In this document: positions 1 through 8,866 of the stretch, piece after piece
Position numbering within the stretch: the stretch's first letter is position 1
Layout: every line of letters starts with the position of its first letter
DNA from: HGM04593 sp045630965
Lineage (GTDB): Bacteria > Bacteroidota > Bacteroidia > Bacteroidales > Bacteroidaceae
Assembly (NCBI GenBank): GCA_045630965.1
Contig: JAZQTU010000039.1
Coordinates: 1 to 64,000 of the forward strand
Direction of reading: 5' to 3'
Length of the DNA: 64,000 nt
Position numbers and translations under genes: made by a program
The notes under the pieces: generated by a model
What the model was told of the DNA's origin: nothing
Seen by the model: the letters and a program-made list of their open reading frames with translations, nothing else
Database searches by the model: none

Positions 1-201
1 GTTCGATATAAGCTAAATCAAATCGCGAACCTGTCATCCCGACAGAGCGCAGCGACGAGGGATCTCAAATATCGTAAATAAGAGATCTCTCACGTAGAGT
101 TAGTTCGCTATCGCTCATCGAAAACATCTTTTAATATTTTACCAAGGTATGGTCGAGATGACAAAATACGCTAAATTTTAGTATAAATTATTATATCGAA
201 C
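1..201. repeat. MITE-like palindromic intergenic repeat (possibly cut by window edge)
   Basis: Non-coding element with nested inverted repeats. The outer ends GTTCGATATA (1-10) and TATATCGAAC (192-201) are exact reverse complements. Inside, TGTCATCCCGAC (32-43) pairs with GGTCGAGATGACA (about 151-163) with one mismatch, and GGGATCTC (59-66) faces GAGATCTC (82-89). No ORF fits. Such 'tgtcat-c-cgac...gagatctc' elements are a familiar dispersed type in Bacteroidetes intergenic DNA, usually without a transposase of their own. The first base of the window is the first base of the terminal repeat, so the element may extend further left. Confidence 0.7.
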
Positions 202-228
202 TCACGTTATATTATTACCAAAATTAAA

Positions 229-251
229 GGGGGTGTATGCCATACACCCCC
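229..251 (-). terminator. Rho-independent terminator of the symporter gene
   Basis: A 10-bp perfect stem (229-238 with 242-251, five G:C pairs at the base) closes a 3-nt loop. On the minus strand it is followed by TTTAATTTT. It lies 19 bp past the stop codon of the minus-strand symporter gene. Confidence 0.85.
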
Positions 252-270
252 TGTCTATTTAAATGTTTTT

Positions 271-1980
271 TTATTGTCTCTTTGCTTCCAGTTTACAGTT
301 TATCTCCTTCATGCGTTTTGTTGTGAGTGGGTAGAAGAAAATGAATATTGCTGAAAGTATTGCAATTGCTGCAGGTATCCAACTGATGAGGTATCGTAAT
401 CCTTTAATGGCTTCTGATGTCTGTTTTGTCGTTGTGCTTGCTGCGTGTTCTATGATCTCACCATTCTCATTTGAAGTGAATGTTACTTCTCCTGTAAAAT
501 TAGCGTTGTCTTTTTCTCTGGTTATAAATCCTTCTGGTATGTTTATTTTGTATTCCCCATTGGGTAAATTTTCGGTGATGCTTAATTTAAGTTTTTGTGC
601 ATCCTGTTTTGCTATTGCAAAGTTTTTGTAATCATTGGCACCTGTTATCCAAAGTGTGTCGTTCATTGCATTGTTATTGGTGTTTAATGCAATTTTTTCT
701 TTGAAAACAACCTCTATAGTTTTGTTGTTGTCTGCAATTTGTGTACCATCGGTTGCGAATGTATTATAACCGAATGCTGCAAGCAACCACATTACAGCTG
801 CAGCACCGAATGCTCCACCGAACTTTTGTGCCATTGAGGATGATGAGAATATAAGGCCGGTAGATGCTGTATTGAACTTATATTCTGCATAATCGGCAAC
901 ATCGGCATACATAGTCCACATCAGTGGTGAGGCTATTCCGGTGAATATACCGAATATAATCTGCAATATCATAAACATCCACAATCCACTGTTGTTGTCG
1001 GTTGGTACATAATAGAACGCAACACACAATGCAACTATTGCTATTAGCGAATAGAGAAATGTATTCTTCTTGCCAAATTTGAAGGTGAGTGGTGTGGCAA
1101 TTGCAACACCAACCATATTTGCAACTTCTCCCACGGTAAAGAAAAGACCTGAGTAGAACAGGAACTCTAATCCGAATAGGCTTAATTGTGCATCTTTTGC
1201 AATCTCTGATGCAAAATAGAATGGAAATACAGCATATCTGATTGAAACGAGGAAGTTGAAGAATATTACACCCCCTAACAGAATCCACCATGGTTTGTTG
1301 CCTAATAATGCCTTGAAATCATTTCTTATACTTGTCTTTTTAATGTACGGGTTAATTCTTTCGCGTGTCATCTTGAATGTGAGCAAGAATAAGAGGCTGC
1401 AAATAATTCCTACAACAACCATTGCACCTTGCCAAGCGTCAGGGTCACGTGTGATCTTTCCACTTGTTCCGGCAATAGTATTGCATAGGGGTTCCCAAAG
1501 CAGCAGTACAATGAACGAACCGGCGTAAGCAAAGAACATTCTATATGATGAAAAAACCGTCTTTTCATCGCTATCATTTGTCATTACTCCAAGCATTGAA
1601 CCGTATGGTACATTGATAGCCGTATATACGGTCATCATTAGAATATATGTAGCGAATGCCCATATATTTTTACCGGTTTCCTCAAAGTCGGGAGTTGTAA
1701 ACAGTAAAATTCCAGCAATTGCAAATGGAATGGCTATCCATAGCAGGTAGGGGCGGTACTTACCCCATTTGGTTTTTGTGCGGTCGGCTATGATACCCAT
1801 CATCGGGTCTGAGACTGCATCCCATATTCTCGTTACAAGGACAAGTGTTCCGGCTAATACCAGGTCAAGTCCGAATACAGTTGCGTAAAATACAGGTAAA
1901 TATACACTGAATACTTTCCAGAACATGGATGATGCCATATCACCTAATCCGTAACCGATTTTTTCTTTTAATGTAGCCAT
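271..1980 (-). CDS. GPH-family (MelB/YicJ-like) sugar:cation symporter with periplasmic insertion
   Basis: Inner-membrane MFS carrier of the glycoside-pentoside-hexuronide:cation symporter group. The N-terminus (KEKIGYGLGDMASSMFW) and the motifs RIWDAVSDPMMGIIADRT and KWGKYRPYL are typical. Substrate cannot be told from sequence. I chose the ATG at 1980 (569 aa) rather than an upstream one because MATLKEKIGYGLGD is the family start and a promoter-like -7 box sits at 2008-2015. Family members are about 450-490 aa. The excess is a hydrophilic block of roughly 110 residues (about residues 408-520) between the last two membrane segments, a loop expected in the periplasm. The gene is monocistronic, with its own promoter and terminator. 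Confidence 0.88.
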   Translation of the reverse strand: MATLKEKIGYGLGDMASSMFWKVFSVYLPVFYATVFGLDLVLAGTLVLVTRIWDAVSDPMMGIIADRTKTKWGKYRPYLLWIAIPFAIAGILLFTTPDFEETGKNIWAFATYILMMTVYTAINVPYGSMLGVMTNDSDEKTVFSSYRMFFAYAGSFIVLLLWEPLCNTIAGTSGKITRDPDAWQGAMVVVGIICSLLFLLTFKMTRERINPYIKKTSIRNDFKALLGNKPWWILLGGVIFFNFLVSIRYAVFPFYFASEIAKDAQLSLFGLEFLFYSGLFFTVGEVANMVGVAIATPLTFKFGKKNTFLYSLIAIVALCVAFYYVPTDNNSGLWMFMILQIIFGIFTGIASPLMWTMYADVADYAEYKFNTASTGLIFSSSSMAQKFGGAFGAAAVMWLLAAFGYNTFATDGTQIADNNKTIEVVFKEKIALNTNNNAMNDTLWITGANDYKNFAIAKQDAQKLKLSITENLPNGEYKINIPEGFITREKDNANFTGEVTFTSNENGEIIEHAASTTTKQTSEAIKGLRYLISWIPAAIAILSAIFIFFYPLTTKRMKEINCKLEAKRQ

Positions 1981-2007
1981 TTGTTGTGTTTTTTGTTGAA
2001 TATTGGG

Positions 2008-2038
2008 CAAATGTAACAAAAGTGTGCGTCAATGCCAA
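2008..2038 (-). promoter_or_regulatory. Bacteroides-type promoter of the symporter gene
   Basis: On the minus strand TTG (2038-2036) and TACATTTG (2015-2008) are 20 bp apart, matching the Bacteroidetes primary sigma consensus of TTTG at -33 and TAnnTTTG at -7. Transcription would start near 2001, about 20 nt before the chosen ATG. Confidence 0.55.
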
Positions 2039-2119
2039 TATAAGAATGTTTTTTTTGAACAAAAACTGTTTTCATAATCTTTTCTATAAATCCTTGTCAC
2101 CTCTAAAAAAAGAGTGTCT

Positions 2120-2153
2120 TTTGCTATTTTTTATGAAAAAAAGTTTATTTTTG
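2120..2153 (+). promoter_or_regulatory. Bacteroides-type promoter of sdhCAB/frdCAB
   Basis: TTTG (2120-2123) and TATTTTTG (2146-2153), 22 bp apart, match the Bacteroidetes -33/-7 consensus. The start point would be near 2160, giving a leader of about 75 nt before the sdhC ATG. Confidence 0.65.
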
Positions 2154-2236
2154 TGACATTGAATAGGTGTGTAAATACGCTTATTGGCTTTTTGTGTAAA
2201 CTATTTATTTATTATATAATTTAAAATCAATTCATT

Positions 2237-2989
2237 ATGTGGTTAACTAAATCTTCTGTTGGAAGAAAGGTAGTAATGAGTGTTTCGGGTGCAGCCCTTG
2301 TACTCTTCCTTCTCTTCCACATGTCAATGAACTTGGTTGCAATCATCAATGTGCATGGTTACAACGAAATTTGTGAGTTCTTGGGAGCTAACTGGTATGC
2401 ACTTGTTGGAACAGCTGGTCTTGCTGCTCTTGTTGTTGTGCACTTTGTTTATGCTTTCATTCTTACAATTCAGAACAGAAAGGCTCGCGGTTCACAGCGC
2501 TATGCTGTTGCCGAAAGACCAAAGGCTGTATCTTGGGCATCGCAGAACATGCTTGCTCTCGGTATTATCGTGGTTTTGGGTCTTGGTCTTCACCTCTTTA
2601 ACTTCTGGGCTAAGATGCAGTTGCCCGAGGTTCTCGAGAAGATGGGTATGCATGTAGAGAAGGTAACACTTGGTTTGGCAACAGATGGTTCTTACTACAT
2701 TGCAAAGACATTCAGTTGCCCTGTTTATGTTGCTCTTTATGTTGTTTGGTTGGGTGCTTTGTGGTTCCACCTCACACACGGTTTCTGGAGCGCAATGCAG
2801 ACACTCGGTTGGAACAACAAGGTATGGCTCTGCCGTTGGAAGGCTGTCGGTAACGTTATCGTTACTTTGATTATCCTTGGTTTCTTGGCAGTGGTTGTTG
2901 CCGGTGCATTTGGTCTTGGCTCGCTTGGCGACATTGACTTGAAGGCATACAGTGAAGCTATTGAGTGTGCAAAAGAGTGCGGTATTTGA
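2237..2989 (+). CDS. sdhC: Succinate dehydrogenase/fumarate reductase cytochrome b subunit
   Basis: Membrane anchor (250 aa) of the succinate:quinone oxidoreductase complex. It carries the haem b groups and quinone site and passes electrons between menaquinone and the iron-sulfur subunit. Five hydrophobic segments are visible, with histidines H28, H69, H119, H178 and H181 inside or at the edges of helices, as expected for the dihaem b558 type (W. succinogenes FrdC, B. subtilis SdhC). It is the first gene of a three-gene operon; the flavoprotein starts 23 bp downstream. In anaerobic Bacteroides this complex works mainly as fumarate reductase, making succinate; the sequence does not decide direction, and frdC would be an equally good symbol. 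Confidence 0.93.
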   Translation: MWLTKSSVGRKVVMSVSGAALVLFLLFHMSMNLVAIINVHGYNEICEFLGANWYALVGTAGLAALVVVHFVYAFILTIQNRKARGSQRYAVAERPKAVSWASQNMLALGIIVVLGLGLHLFNFWAKMQLPEVLEKMGMHVEKVTLGLATDGSYYIAKTFSCPVYVALYVVWLGALWFHLTHGFWSAMQTLGWNNKVWLCRWKAVGNVIVTLIILGFLAVVVAGAFGLGSLGDIDLKAYSEAIECAKECGI

Positions 2990-3012
2990 TATAAAACATA
3001 AAACATACAATT

Positions 3013-4971
3013 ATGGCTAAAATAAGTTCAATAAAAGTGGATTCTAAAATCCCTGAAGGCCCATTGGCTGAAAAGTGGACCAACTATAAGGCACATCAGA
3101 AATTGGTGAACCCTGCCAACAAGCGTAAGTTGGACATCATTGTTGTTGGTACAGGTCTTGCCGGTGCATCTGCTGCCGCATCACTCGGTGCCATGGGTTT
3201 CAATGTGCTTAACTTCTGCATCCAGGATTCTCCACGTCGCGCTCACTCAATTGCTGCGCAGGGTGGTATCAATGCTGCAAAGAACTATCAGAACGACGGC
3301 GACTCTGTTTACCGTCTTTTCTACGATACAATCAAGGGTGGTGACTATCGTGCACGAGAGGCTAACGTTCACCGTTTGGCCGAGGTTTCAGGTGCTATCA
3401 TCGACCAGTGCGTAGCTCAGTGTGTACCTTTCGCACGCGAGTACGGCGGTCTCTTGGCTAATCGTTCATTCGGTGGTGCTCAGGTATCGCGTACATTCTA
3501 TGCCCGCGGTCAGACCGGTCAGCAGCTTCTTCTTGGTGCATACTCAGCACTCAACTACCAGGTAAATCAGGGTACTGTTAAGGTTTATACCCGTTACGAG
3601 ATGCTTGATGTTGTAATCATCGACGGTCGTGCGCGCGGTATCATCGCGCGTAACCTTGTAACAGGTAAGGTTGAGCGTTTCGCTGCTCACGCAGTGGTTA
3701 TCGGTACCGGTGGTTATGGTAATGCTTACTTCCTTTCTACAAATGCTATGGGTAGCAACGGTTCTGCTGCTCTCCAGTGCTATCGCAAGGGTGCTTGGTT
3801 TGCAAATCCATGTTATGCACAGATTCACCCTACCTGCGTTCCTGTTCACGGTGACAAGCAGTCTAAGTTGACACTTATGTCCGAGTCACTCCGTAACGAC
3901 GGTCGCATTTGGGTACCAAAGAAATTGGAGGATGCAAAGGCTCTCCAGGCCGGCAAGAAGCATCCTAACGATATTCCTGATGAGGATCGCGACTTCTACT
4001 TGGAGCGTCGTTATCCAGCATTCGGTAACCTCGTTCCACGCGACGTTGCATCACGTGCTGCAAAAGAGCGTTGCGATGCCGGTTATGGCGTGAACAATAC
4101 AGGTTTGGCCGTGTTCCTCGACTTCAAGTACGCTATCCAGCGTCTTGGTGAGGATGTAGTTCGCCAGCGTTATGGTAACCTGTTCGACATGTACGAGGAG
4201 ATTGCCGATACTAATCCATACAAGGAGCCAATGATGATCTTCCCTGCTATCCACTACACAATGGGTGGTATCTGGGTGGACTATGAGTTGCAGACATCAA
4301 TTCCAGGTTTGTTCGCTATCGGTGAGGCTAACTTCAGTGATCATGGTGCAAACCGTCTTGGTGCTTCGGCTCTCATGCAAGGTCTTGCCGATGGTTATTT
4401 TGTTCTTCCTTATACAATCCAAAACTACCTTGCCGACCAGATTCAGGTTCCACGCTTCAGCACTAACGCTCCTGAATTCGTAGAGGCCGAGAAGGCTGTA
4501 AACGACAAGATTGCCAAGTTGATGGCTATCAAGGGTACACGCAGTGTCGATTCTATCCACAAGGAACTTGGTCTTGTAATGTGGGACAATGTAGGTATGG
4601 CACGTACCAAGGAGTCTCTTGAGAAGGCTCTCAAGGAGATTGACCGCGTTGAGAAACTCTTCTGGAGTGAACTTCGCATTCCTGGTGATGCCGATACTCT
4701 CAACATTGAGCTCGAGAAGGCTCTCCGCTTGCTCGACTTCATTGAGATTGGCCGCTTGATGGCGTACGATGCTCTCAACCGTGAGGAGTCTTGTGGTGGT
4801 CACTTCCGTGAGGAGCACCAGACCGAAGAGGGTGAGGCTAAACGTGACGATGAGAACTTCTCATACGTGGCTTGCTGGAAGTACACAGGCCAGGGTCAGG
4901 AGCCGGAACTCATCAAGGAGGACCTCAACTATCAGTACATTAAGGTACAGCAGCGTAACTACAAAAACTAA
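3013..4971 (+). CDS. sdhA: Succinate dehydrogenase/fumarate reductase flavoprotein subunit
   Basis: Catalytic FAD subunit (652 aa) interconverting fumarate and succinate on the cytoplasmic face of the inner membrane. The dinucleotide-binding motif VVGTGLAGASAA is at about residues 43-56. The covalent-FAD histidine motif HSIAAQGGINAAK follows, then the GANRLGASALMQ region and the substrate-site arginine segment (PRDVASRAAKE). The length matches the B. subtilis/W. succinogenes type. It sits between sdhC and sdhB with gaps of about 20 bp, so the three are surely co-transcribed. It is codon-optimised like a highly expressed gene (frequent GGT, CGT and AAC). Confidence 0.96.
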   Translation: MAKISSIKVDSKIPEGPLAEKWTNYKAHQKLVNPANKRKLDIIVVGTGLAGASAAASLGAMGFNVLNFCIQDSPRRAHSIAAQGGINAAKNYQNDGDSVYRLFYDTIKGGDYRAREANVHRLAEVSGAIIDQCVAQCVPFAREYGGLLANRSFGGAQVSRTFYARGQTGQQLLLGAYSALNYQVNQGTVKVYTRYEMLDVVIIDGRARGIIARNLVTGKVERFAAHAVVIGTGGYGNAYFLSTNAMGSNGSAALQCYRKGAWFANPCYAQIHPTCVPVHGDKQSKLTLMSESLRNDGRIWVPKKLEDAKALQAGKKHPNDIPDEDRDFYLERRYPAFGNLVPRDVASRAAKERCDAGYGVNNTGLAVFLDFKYAIQRLGEDVVRQRYGNLFDMYEEIADTNPYKEPMMIFPAIHYTMGGIWVDYELQTSIPGLFAIGEANFSDHGANRLGASALMQGLADGYFVLPYTIQNYLADQIQVPRFSTNAPEFVEAEKAVNDKIAKLMAIKGTRSVDSIHKELGLVMWDNVGMARTKESLEKALKEIDRVEKLFWSELRIPGDADTLNIELEKALRLLDFIEIGRLMAYDALNREESCGGHFREEHQTEEGEAKRDDENFSYVACWKYTGQGQEPELIKEDLNYQYIKVQQRNYKN

Positions 4972-4992
4972 TCATTCCTAAATTTGTAAGCA

Positions 4993-5748
4993 ATGGACAA
5001 AAATATAAGTTTTACATTGAAGGTATGGCGTCAGAGAGGTCCTAAGGCTAAAGGTGCTTTCGAGACCTATCAGATGAAGGATATTCCGGGCGATACCTCA
5101 TTCCTCGAGATGCTTGATATTCTTAACGAGCAGTTGGTAAACGAGAATAAAGAACCGGTTGTGTTCGACCACGACTGCCGCGAGGGTATCTGCGGTATGT
5201 GTTCACTCTATGTGAACGGTCACCCACACGGCCCTGCTACAGGTGCAACAACCTGTCAGCTCTATATGCGCCGTTTCAAGGATGGTGATGTTATCACCGT
5301 TGAGCCTTGGCGTTCTGCAGGTTTCCCTGTAATCCGTGACCTTATGGTTGACCGTACAGCGTTCGACAAGATTCAGCAGGCTGGTGGTTACGTATCTATC
5401 AACACCGGTGGTATGCCCGACGCTAATGCAATCCCCATTGGAAAGGATATTGCTGAGGAGGCTATGGATGCTGCTGCATGTATCGGTTGCGGTGCTTGTG
5501 TTGCTGCATGTAAGAACGGTTCAGCTATGTTGTTCGTTTCAGCAAAGGTTAGCCAGTTCGCATTGTTGCCACAGGGTAAGGTTGAGGCTAAGAAGCGTGT
5601 TAAGGCTATGGTTGCCAAGATGGACGAACTCGGTTTCGGTAACTGTACAAACACCCGCGCTTGTGAGGCAGAATGTCCCAAGTGTGTATCAATCAGCAAT
5701 ATCGCACGTTTGAACCGTGAGTTCATCAAGGCGAAACTGAAAGATTGA
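4993..5748 (+). CDS. sdhB: Succinate dehydrogenase/fumarate reductase iron-sulfur subunit
   Basis: Electron-transfer subunit (251 aa) linking the FAD site to the haem anchor. A plant-type ferredoxin domain carries the 2Fe-2S ligands C62, C67, C70 and C88. The C-terminal domain has CxxCxxCxxxC (C163, C166, C169, C173) and a second set (C218, C224, C228, C231) for the 4Fe-4S and 3Fe-4S clusters. All expected cysteines are present. It is last in the operon, with a perfect terminator 20 bp after the stop. Confidence 0.96.
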   Translation: MDKNISFTLKVWRQRGPKAKGAFETYQMKDIPGDTSFLEMLDILNEQLVNENKEPVVFDHDCREGICGMCSLYVNGHPHGPATGATTCQLYMRRFKDGDVITVEPWRSAGFPVIRDLMVDRTAFDKIQQAGGYVSINTGGMPDANAIPIGKDIAEEAMDAAACIGCGACVAACKNGSAMLFVSAKVSQFALLPQGKVEAKKRVKAMVAKMDELGFGNCTNTRACEAECPKCVSISNIARLNREFIKAKLKD

Positions 5749-5769
5749 TAATTCCTTATAATAATTAAG

Positions 5770-5812
5770 ATTGAGTGCGACTATTTGTTAGTCGCACTCA
5801 ATTGTTTTTTTT
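5770..5812 (+). terminator. Rho-independent terminator of sdhCAB
   Basis: A perfect 14-bp stem (5770-5783 with 5789-5802) closes a 5-nt loop and is followed by TTGTTTTTTTT. It ends the sdhCAB transcript. Confidence 0.92.
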
Positions 5813-5904
5813 AATTCTCTGCCTGTAACGATTGACGAACAATTATTTACGTGGAACGATGATAGTAGAGATTGTATCGTCCGTCTGCATGCAAGTAATA
5901 TGAT

Positions 5905-5943
5905 ATAATTAATCCGAAAGTAATTGACTTTCGGATTAATTAT
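5905..5943 (-). terminator. Hairpin at the 3' end of the dapB-lepB-wbqC operon
   Basis: A perfect stem of about 17 bp (5905-5921 with 5927-5943) reaches the stop codon of the wbqC-like gene. On the minus strand the sequence past the stem is A/T-rich but has no real T tract, so it may act as a terminator or as a 3'-end stabiliser. The 5813-5904 stretch between the two hairpins holds nothing I can recognise. Confidence 0.55.
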
Positions 5944-6551
5944 TATCCTCTTAAAACAATCAGCCCTTCTGGGCCCATGTTAAAAAGTAAATCCAATATA
6001 CAGAGGTTTGGGATAAAGCCGTTGCGTTGTGCAAATACCTGGTAATAGGGAAGTGGCGTATAGCCTTTTATGTCTGTCAATGCCTTTGGCTCTGCTATGT
6101 GTCGCAGGTCGATAAATTCTGCTGGCTTATTGCTGTTGTCAATAATCTTGACCTCTCTGTCAAGTCCTAACAATTCGCTTATCACTTGGTGCAGGCGTAA
6201 ATTGAAATCCATTAGGAAACCGTCACGTTCTTCATAGAAATGTGCAAAGTCGTCGGCATAATAGTCGAAGAACGGGCTCTTGCGGTATGCACTTACCATT
6301 GCGTTCCAATGCTGGTGACGCCAATTGCCGTGTTCGCTTATCCGCACGTCGCGCATTGCTATCCTGCCACCGTCGTGTATTACCGGTATCGTGAGGTTCT
6401 GTGTGCCGTTCTCTGTGGCTATAACCGCACGGTTGCGGTATGTCTGCTTGACAAACGGCTCGTCACCGTTTATTACCAATGCCTTGCACTTGTATAGCTG
6501 TGCGTACAATGGTATGGGAGCGAGGTATAACGGGTGTGACAGCAGTTCCAT
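5943..6551 (-). CDS. WbqC-like family protein
   Basis: A 202-aa soluble protein that resembles the WbqC-like family (PF08889), whose members occur in O-antigen clusters and, in Bacteroidetes, next to lepB. No catalytic motif can be assigned and the biochemical role is unknown. I chose the ATG at 6551 (MELLSHPLYLAPIPLYAQLY) because that is where family similarity begins and it leaves a 7-bp gap after lepB; an upstream ATG at 6578 would overlap lepB. It is the last gene of the dapB-lepB-wbqC transcription unit. Confidence 0.75.
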   Translation of the reverse strand: MELLSHPLYLAPIPLYAQLYKCKALVINGDEPFVKQTYRNRAVIATENGTQNLTIPVIHDGGRIAMRDVRISEHGNWRHQHWNAMVSAYRKSPFFDYYADDFAHFYEERDGFLMDFNLRLHQVISELLGLDREVKIIDNSNKPAEFIDLRHIAEPKALTDIKGYTPLPYYQVFAQRNGFIPNLCILDLLFNMGPEGLIVLRG

Positions 6552-6558
6552 TCTTCTG

Positions 6559-8004
6559 TTATTTGAAACTCTCGACACAACGGAACAGGCGTTTCCAACG
6601 TACCTTGCCGTCGAACCAGCTACGGTCCTTGTCGAGCGATAGCCATATGAACAAGGGCTTTCCTACAATATGGTCTTCGGGAACAAATCCCCAGCAGCGT
6701 GAGTCGGCACTGTTGTGTCGGTTGTCACCCATCATCCAATAGTAATCCATCTTGAATGTGTAGCTGTTGCTCTCCTTGTCGTTAATGAATATCTTCCCGT
6801 CCTTTACCTCCAATTTGTTACCCTCGTAGTCAACAATAGGGCGTTCGTAAACGGCTATATTATCAAGAGTAAGCTCTATGCTTTCGCCTTTCTTGGGAAT
6901 CCACACCGGTCCGTAGTTGTCAACAGTCCAGCCTTTGTTTCCGTTAAGTGGGTATATTCCCTGTGTGTAGTCGTTGTTGACAATGCTTATCTCCTTTACA
7001 AGTTTTGTGTTGCTTGCCAATTTCTGGTAGCTGTCGTTTGTCAGCGGCAACTGTCCTGCCTGACGCAGCATGGCAAGGTCATCCTTGCTTATATCAAGTT
7101 TGCGTCTAAGGCCTTCAGGCATAGTCTGTGCCAGTTCCACATTGTAGTTGAACTGTACATTCTTAGGCTGCTCTATCTGCTTGCCGTCGATATATATTGC
7201 TTTGTCCTTTATCTCAAGTGTGTTGCCAGGGAGTCCAATGCAACGTTTTACGTAGTTCTCTCTGCGGTCGACAGGGCGGTGTACGATTTTTCCGAATATT
7301 TCAGGGCGTTCTGATATGTACTGTTTGCCGTCGTTGTAATATGTCTGGTAAATCTTTCTGGCCTCTTCTGCATTTGTACCATCTACGGTCAGTTCCGGGT
7401 TAAGCTGTCTGCCGAGCTCATAGCATATAGCATGGAAATCTATTATCTCCGGGTTTGTTGTCGCTACATCTCCTGCAGGGTAATTGAACACGACAATGTC
7501 ACCTCGCTCAATATTTTCCAATCCCGGTACACGCTCATAATCCCACTGTATTGCGTCTATGTAGCTTTTACCGCCAATAACAGGCATGGTGTGCTGTGTC
7601 AATGGCATGCTCAATGGTGTCTGTGGCTTGCGTGGTCCGTAATTGTACTTGCTTACAAAAAGGTAGTCACCTACAAGCAACGATTTTTCAAGAGAAGATG
7701 TAGGGATTACATAATTCTGGAAAAAGTATAGATGTACAAAATATACGGCAACAAGGGCAAAGACAATGGCATCTACCCATCCCATAACCTTGCGTACTGT
7801 GGGATTTTTTGATGTTTTCCACCAGTCCCATGGTATGAAACGTGTTGTGTAGCAATCAACGATGAATGGTATTACAATAATACCCATCCAGCTTTTCACC
7901 CAAACGAGGAAAGCTATATACAGCGCAAGATAGACACTCATCTTTATGAGCGCCTTGCGGGTTGTCTTTACCCTCCTGCCTAAAAAGCCAAATTCCAAAT
8001 CCAT
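6559..8004 (-). CDS. lepB: Signal peptidase I with long internal insertion
   Basis: Inner-membrane serine protease (481 aa) that removes signal peptides from exported proteins. The catalytic serine is S104 in PTSSLEK and the catalytic lysine K253 in YVKRCIGLPGN. The C-terminal box GDNRHNSADSR is at 426-436. Two hydrophobic segments (about 21-50 and 76-98) precede the catalytic domain, which faces the periplasm. E. coli LepB is 324 aa. Here a hydrophilic segment of roughly 150 residues (about 275-420) separates the lysine box from the GDN box, a feature of Bacteroidetes LepB. The S-M of the active-site motif is S-L here. It starts 12 bp after dapB. Confidence 0.93.
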   Translation of the reverse strand: MDLEFGFLGRRVKTTRKALIKMSVYLALYIAFLVWVKSWMGIIVIPFIVDCYTTRFIPWDWWKTSKNPTVRKVMGWVDAIVFALVAVYFVHLYFFQNYVIPTSSLEKSLLVGDYLFVSKYNYGPRKPQTPLSMPLTQHTMPVIGGKSYIDAIQWDYERVPGLENIERGDIVVFNYPAGDVATTNPEIIDFHAICYELGRQLNPELTVDGTNAEEARKIYQTYYNDGKQYISERPEIFGKIVHRPVDRRENYVKRCIGLPGNTLEIKDKAIYIDGKQIEQPKNVQFNYNVELAQTMPEGLRRKLDISKDDLAMLRQAGQLPLTNDSYQKLASNTKLVKEISIVNNDYTQGIYPLNGNKGWTVDNYGPVWIPKKGESIELTLDNIAVYERPIVDYEGNKLEVKDGKIFINDKESNSYTFKMDYYWMMGDNRHNSADSRCWGFVPEDHIVGKPLFIWLSLDKDRSWFDGKVRWKRLFRCVESFK

Positions 8005-8016
8005 TACAGCCGCCTT

Positions 8017-8772
8017 TTAGAAATTGAACAAATCATTCATGCCCAACATGCCACTATGTCCAGCTGTATATTCAGCCGCAATCACAGCGCCCAAAGCAAA
8101 GCCGTTACGGTTGTGAGCGTCATGAGTGATAGTGATGGTATCTGCGTCCGACCCATAGGTGATAGTGTGAATACCAGGTACTTCGTCGCGGCGTATTGCG
8201 TCAATCTTAATCTCGGTGGGCTTGGGGACAGCGCCCTTTGTCACAGTACCGTCTGGGTTGGTGAGGTCGCCCATTACCCAATTGAATTTGTGGACGATGT
8301 TCTCGAGAATACCTTCGGCAAGAGTTATCGCTGTACCGCTGGGAGCATCGAGCTTGTGAATGTGGTGAGTCTCTTCAATCCCCACTCTGTAGTTGTCGAA
8401 GTTGCTCATTATACGGGCAAGATATTTGTTTACGGCCGAGAATATTGCCACACCAAGGCTGAAGTTGCTTGACCAAAAGAGTGTCTTGCCCTCCTTCTCA
8501 CATTTCTCGCGCATCTCGGCCTCATGTTGCTGGTACCAGCCGGTACTACCGCTGACAACTTTAACGCCAGCCTCCATTGCTTGAATACAATTGTCGTATG
8601 CAACATGCGGTGCTGTAAATTCAATAGCCACATCTGCACTTGCGAATGCAGCACCTTTCATGTCGTCACGGTTATCAATATCTATGATTGACACGATCTC
8701 GTGTCCTCTCTCAAGGGCAATTTTTTCAATGGTCTTGCCCATTTTTCCATATCCTATAAGTGCTATTTTCAT
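8017..8772 (-). CDS. dapB: 4-hydroxy-tetrahydrodipicolinate reductase
   Basis: Cytoplasmic enzyme (251 aa) reducing 4-hydroxy-tetrahydrodipicolinate to tetrahydrodipicolinate in the diaminopimelate/lysine pathway. The N-terminal NAD(P)-binding motif GYGKMG is at residues 7-12. The catalytic signature is complete, with H136/H137, K140 and DAPSGTA (142-148). Length is normal. It leads the dapB-lepB-wbqC unit. On the minus strand a TATCTTCG box (8802-8795) resembles the -7 element (TAnnTTYG), but I find no matching -33 element. Confidence 0.95.
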   Translation of the reverse strand: MKIALIGYGKMGKTIEKIALERGHEIVSIIDIDNRDDMKGAAFASADVAIEFTAPHVAYDNCIQAMEAGVKVVSGSTGWYQQHEAEMREKCEKEGKTLFWSSNFSLGVAIFSAVNKYLARIMSNFDNYRVGIEETHHIHKLDAPSGTAITLAEGILENIVHKFNWVMGDLTNPDGTVTKGAVPKPTEIKIDAIRRDEVPGIHTITYGSDADTITITHDAHNRNGFALGAVIAAEYTAGHSGMLGMNDLFNF

Positions 8773-8866
8773 CTTAAAAATGTATTTTACTCTGCGAAGA
8801 TAAATAAAATTTTATTTATAGTATATCTTTTAATTACAAATAACAGTAGAGCAAAGCTCGTTGTGT

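Noticed and set aside
271..1980. Symporter insertion as a frameshift or gene fusion
   Set aside because: The frame is continuous and the last membrane helix with a basic tail is intact after the insert, so an inserted loop domain fits better.
2492..3010. Long minus-strand ORFs inside sdhC and other highly expressed genes
   Set aside because: They are antisense shadows produced by biased codon use of genes with complete conserved motifs.
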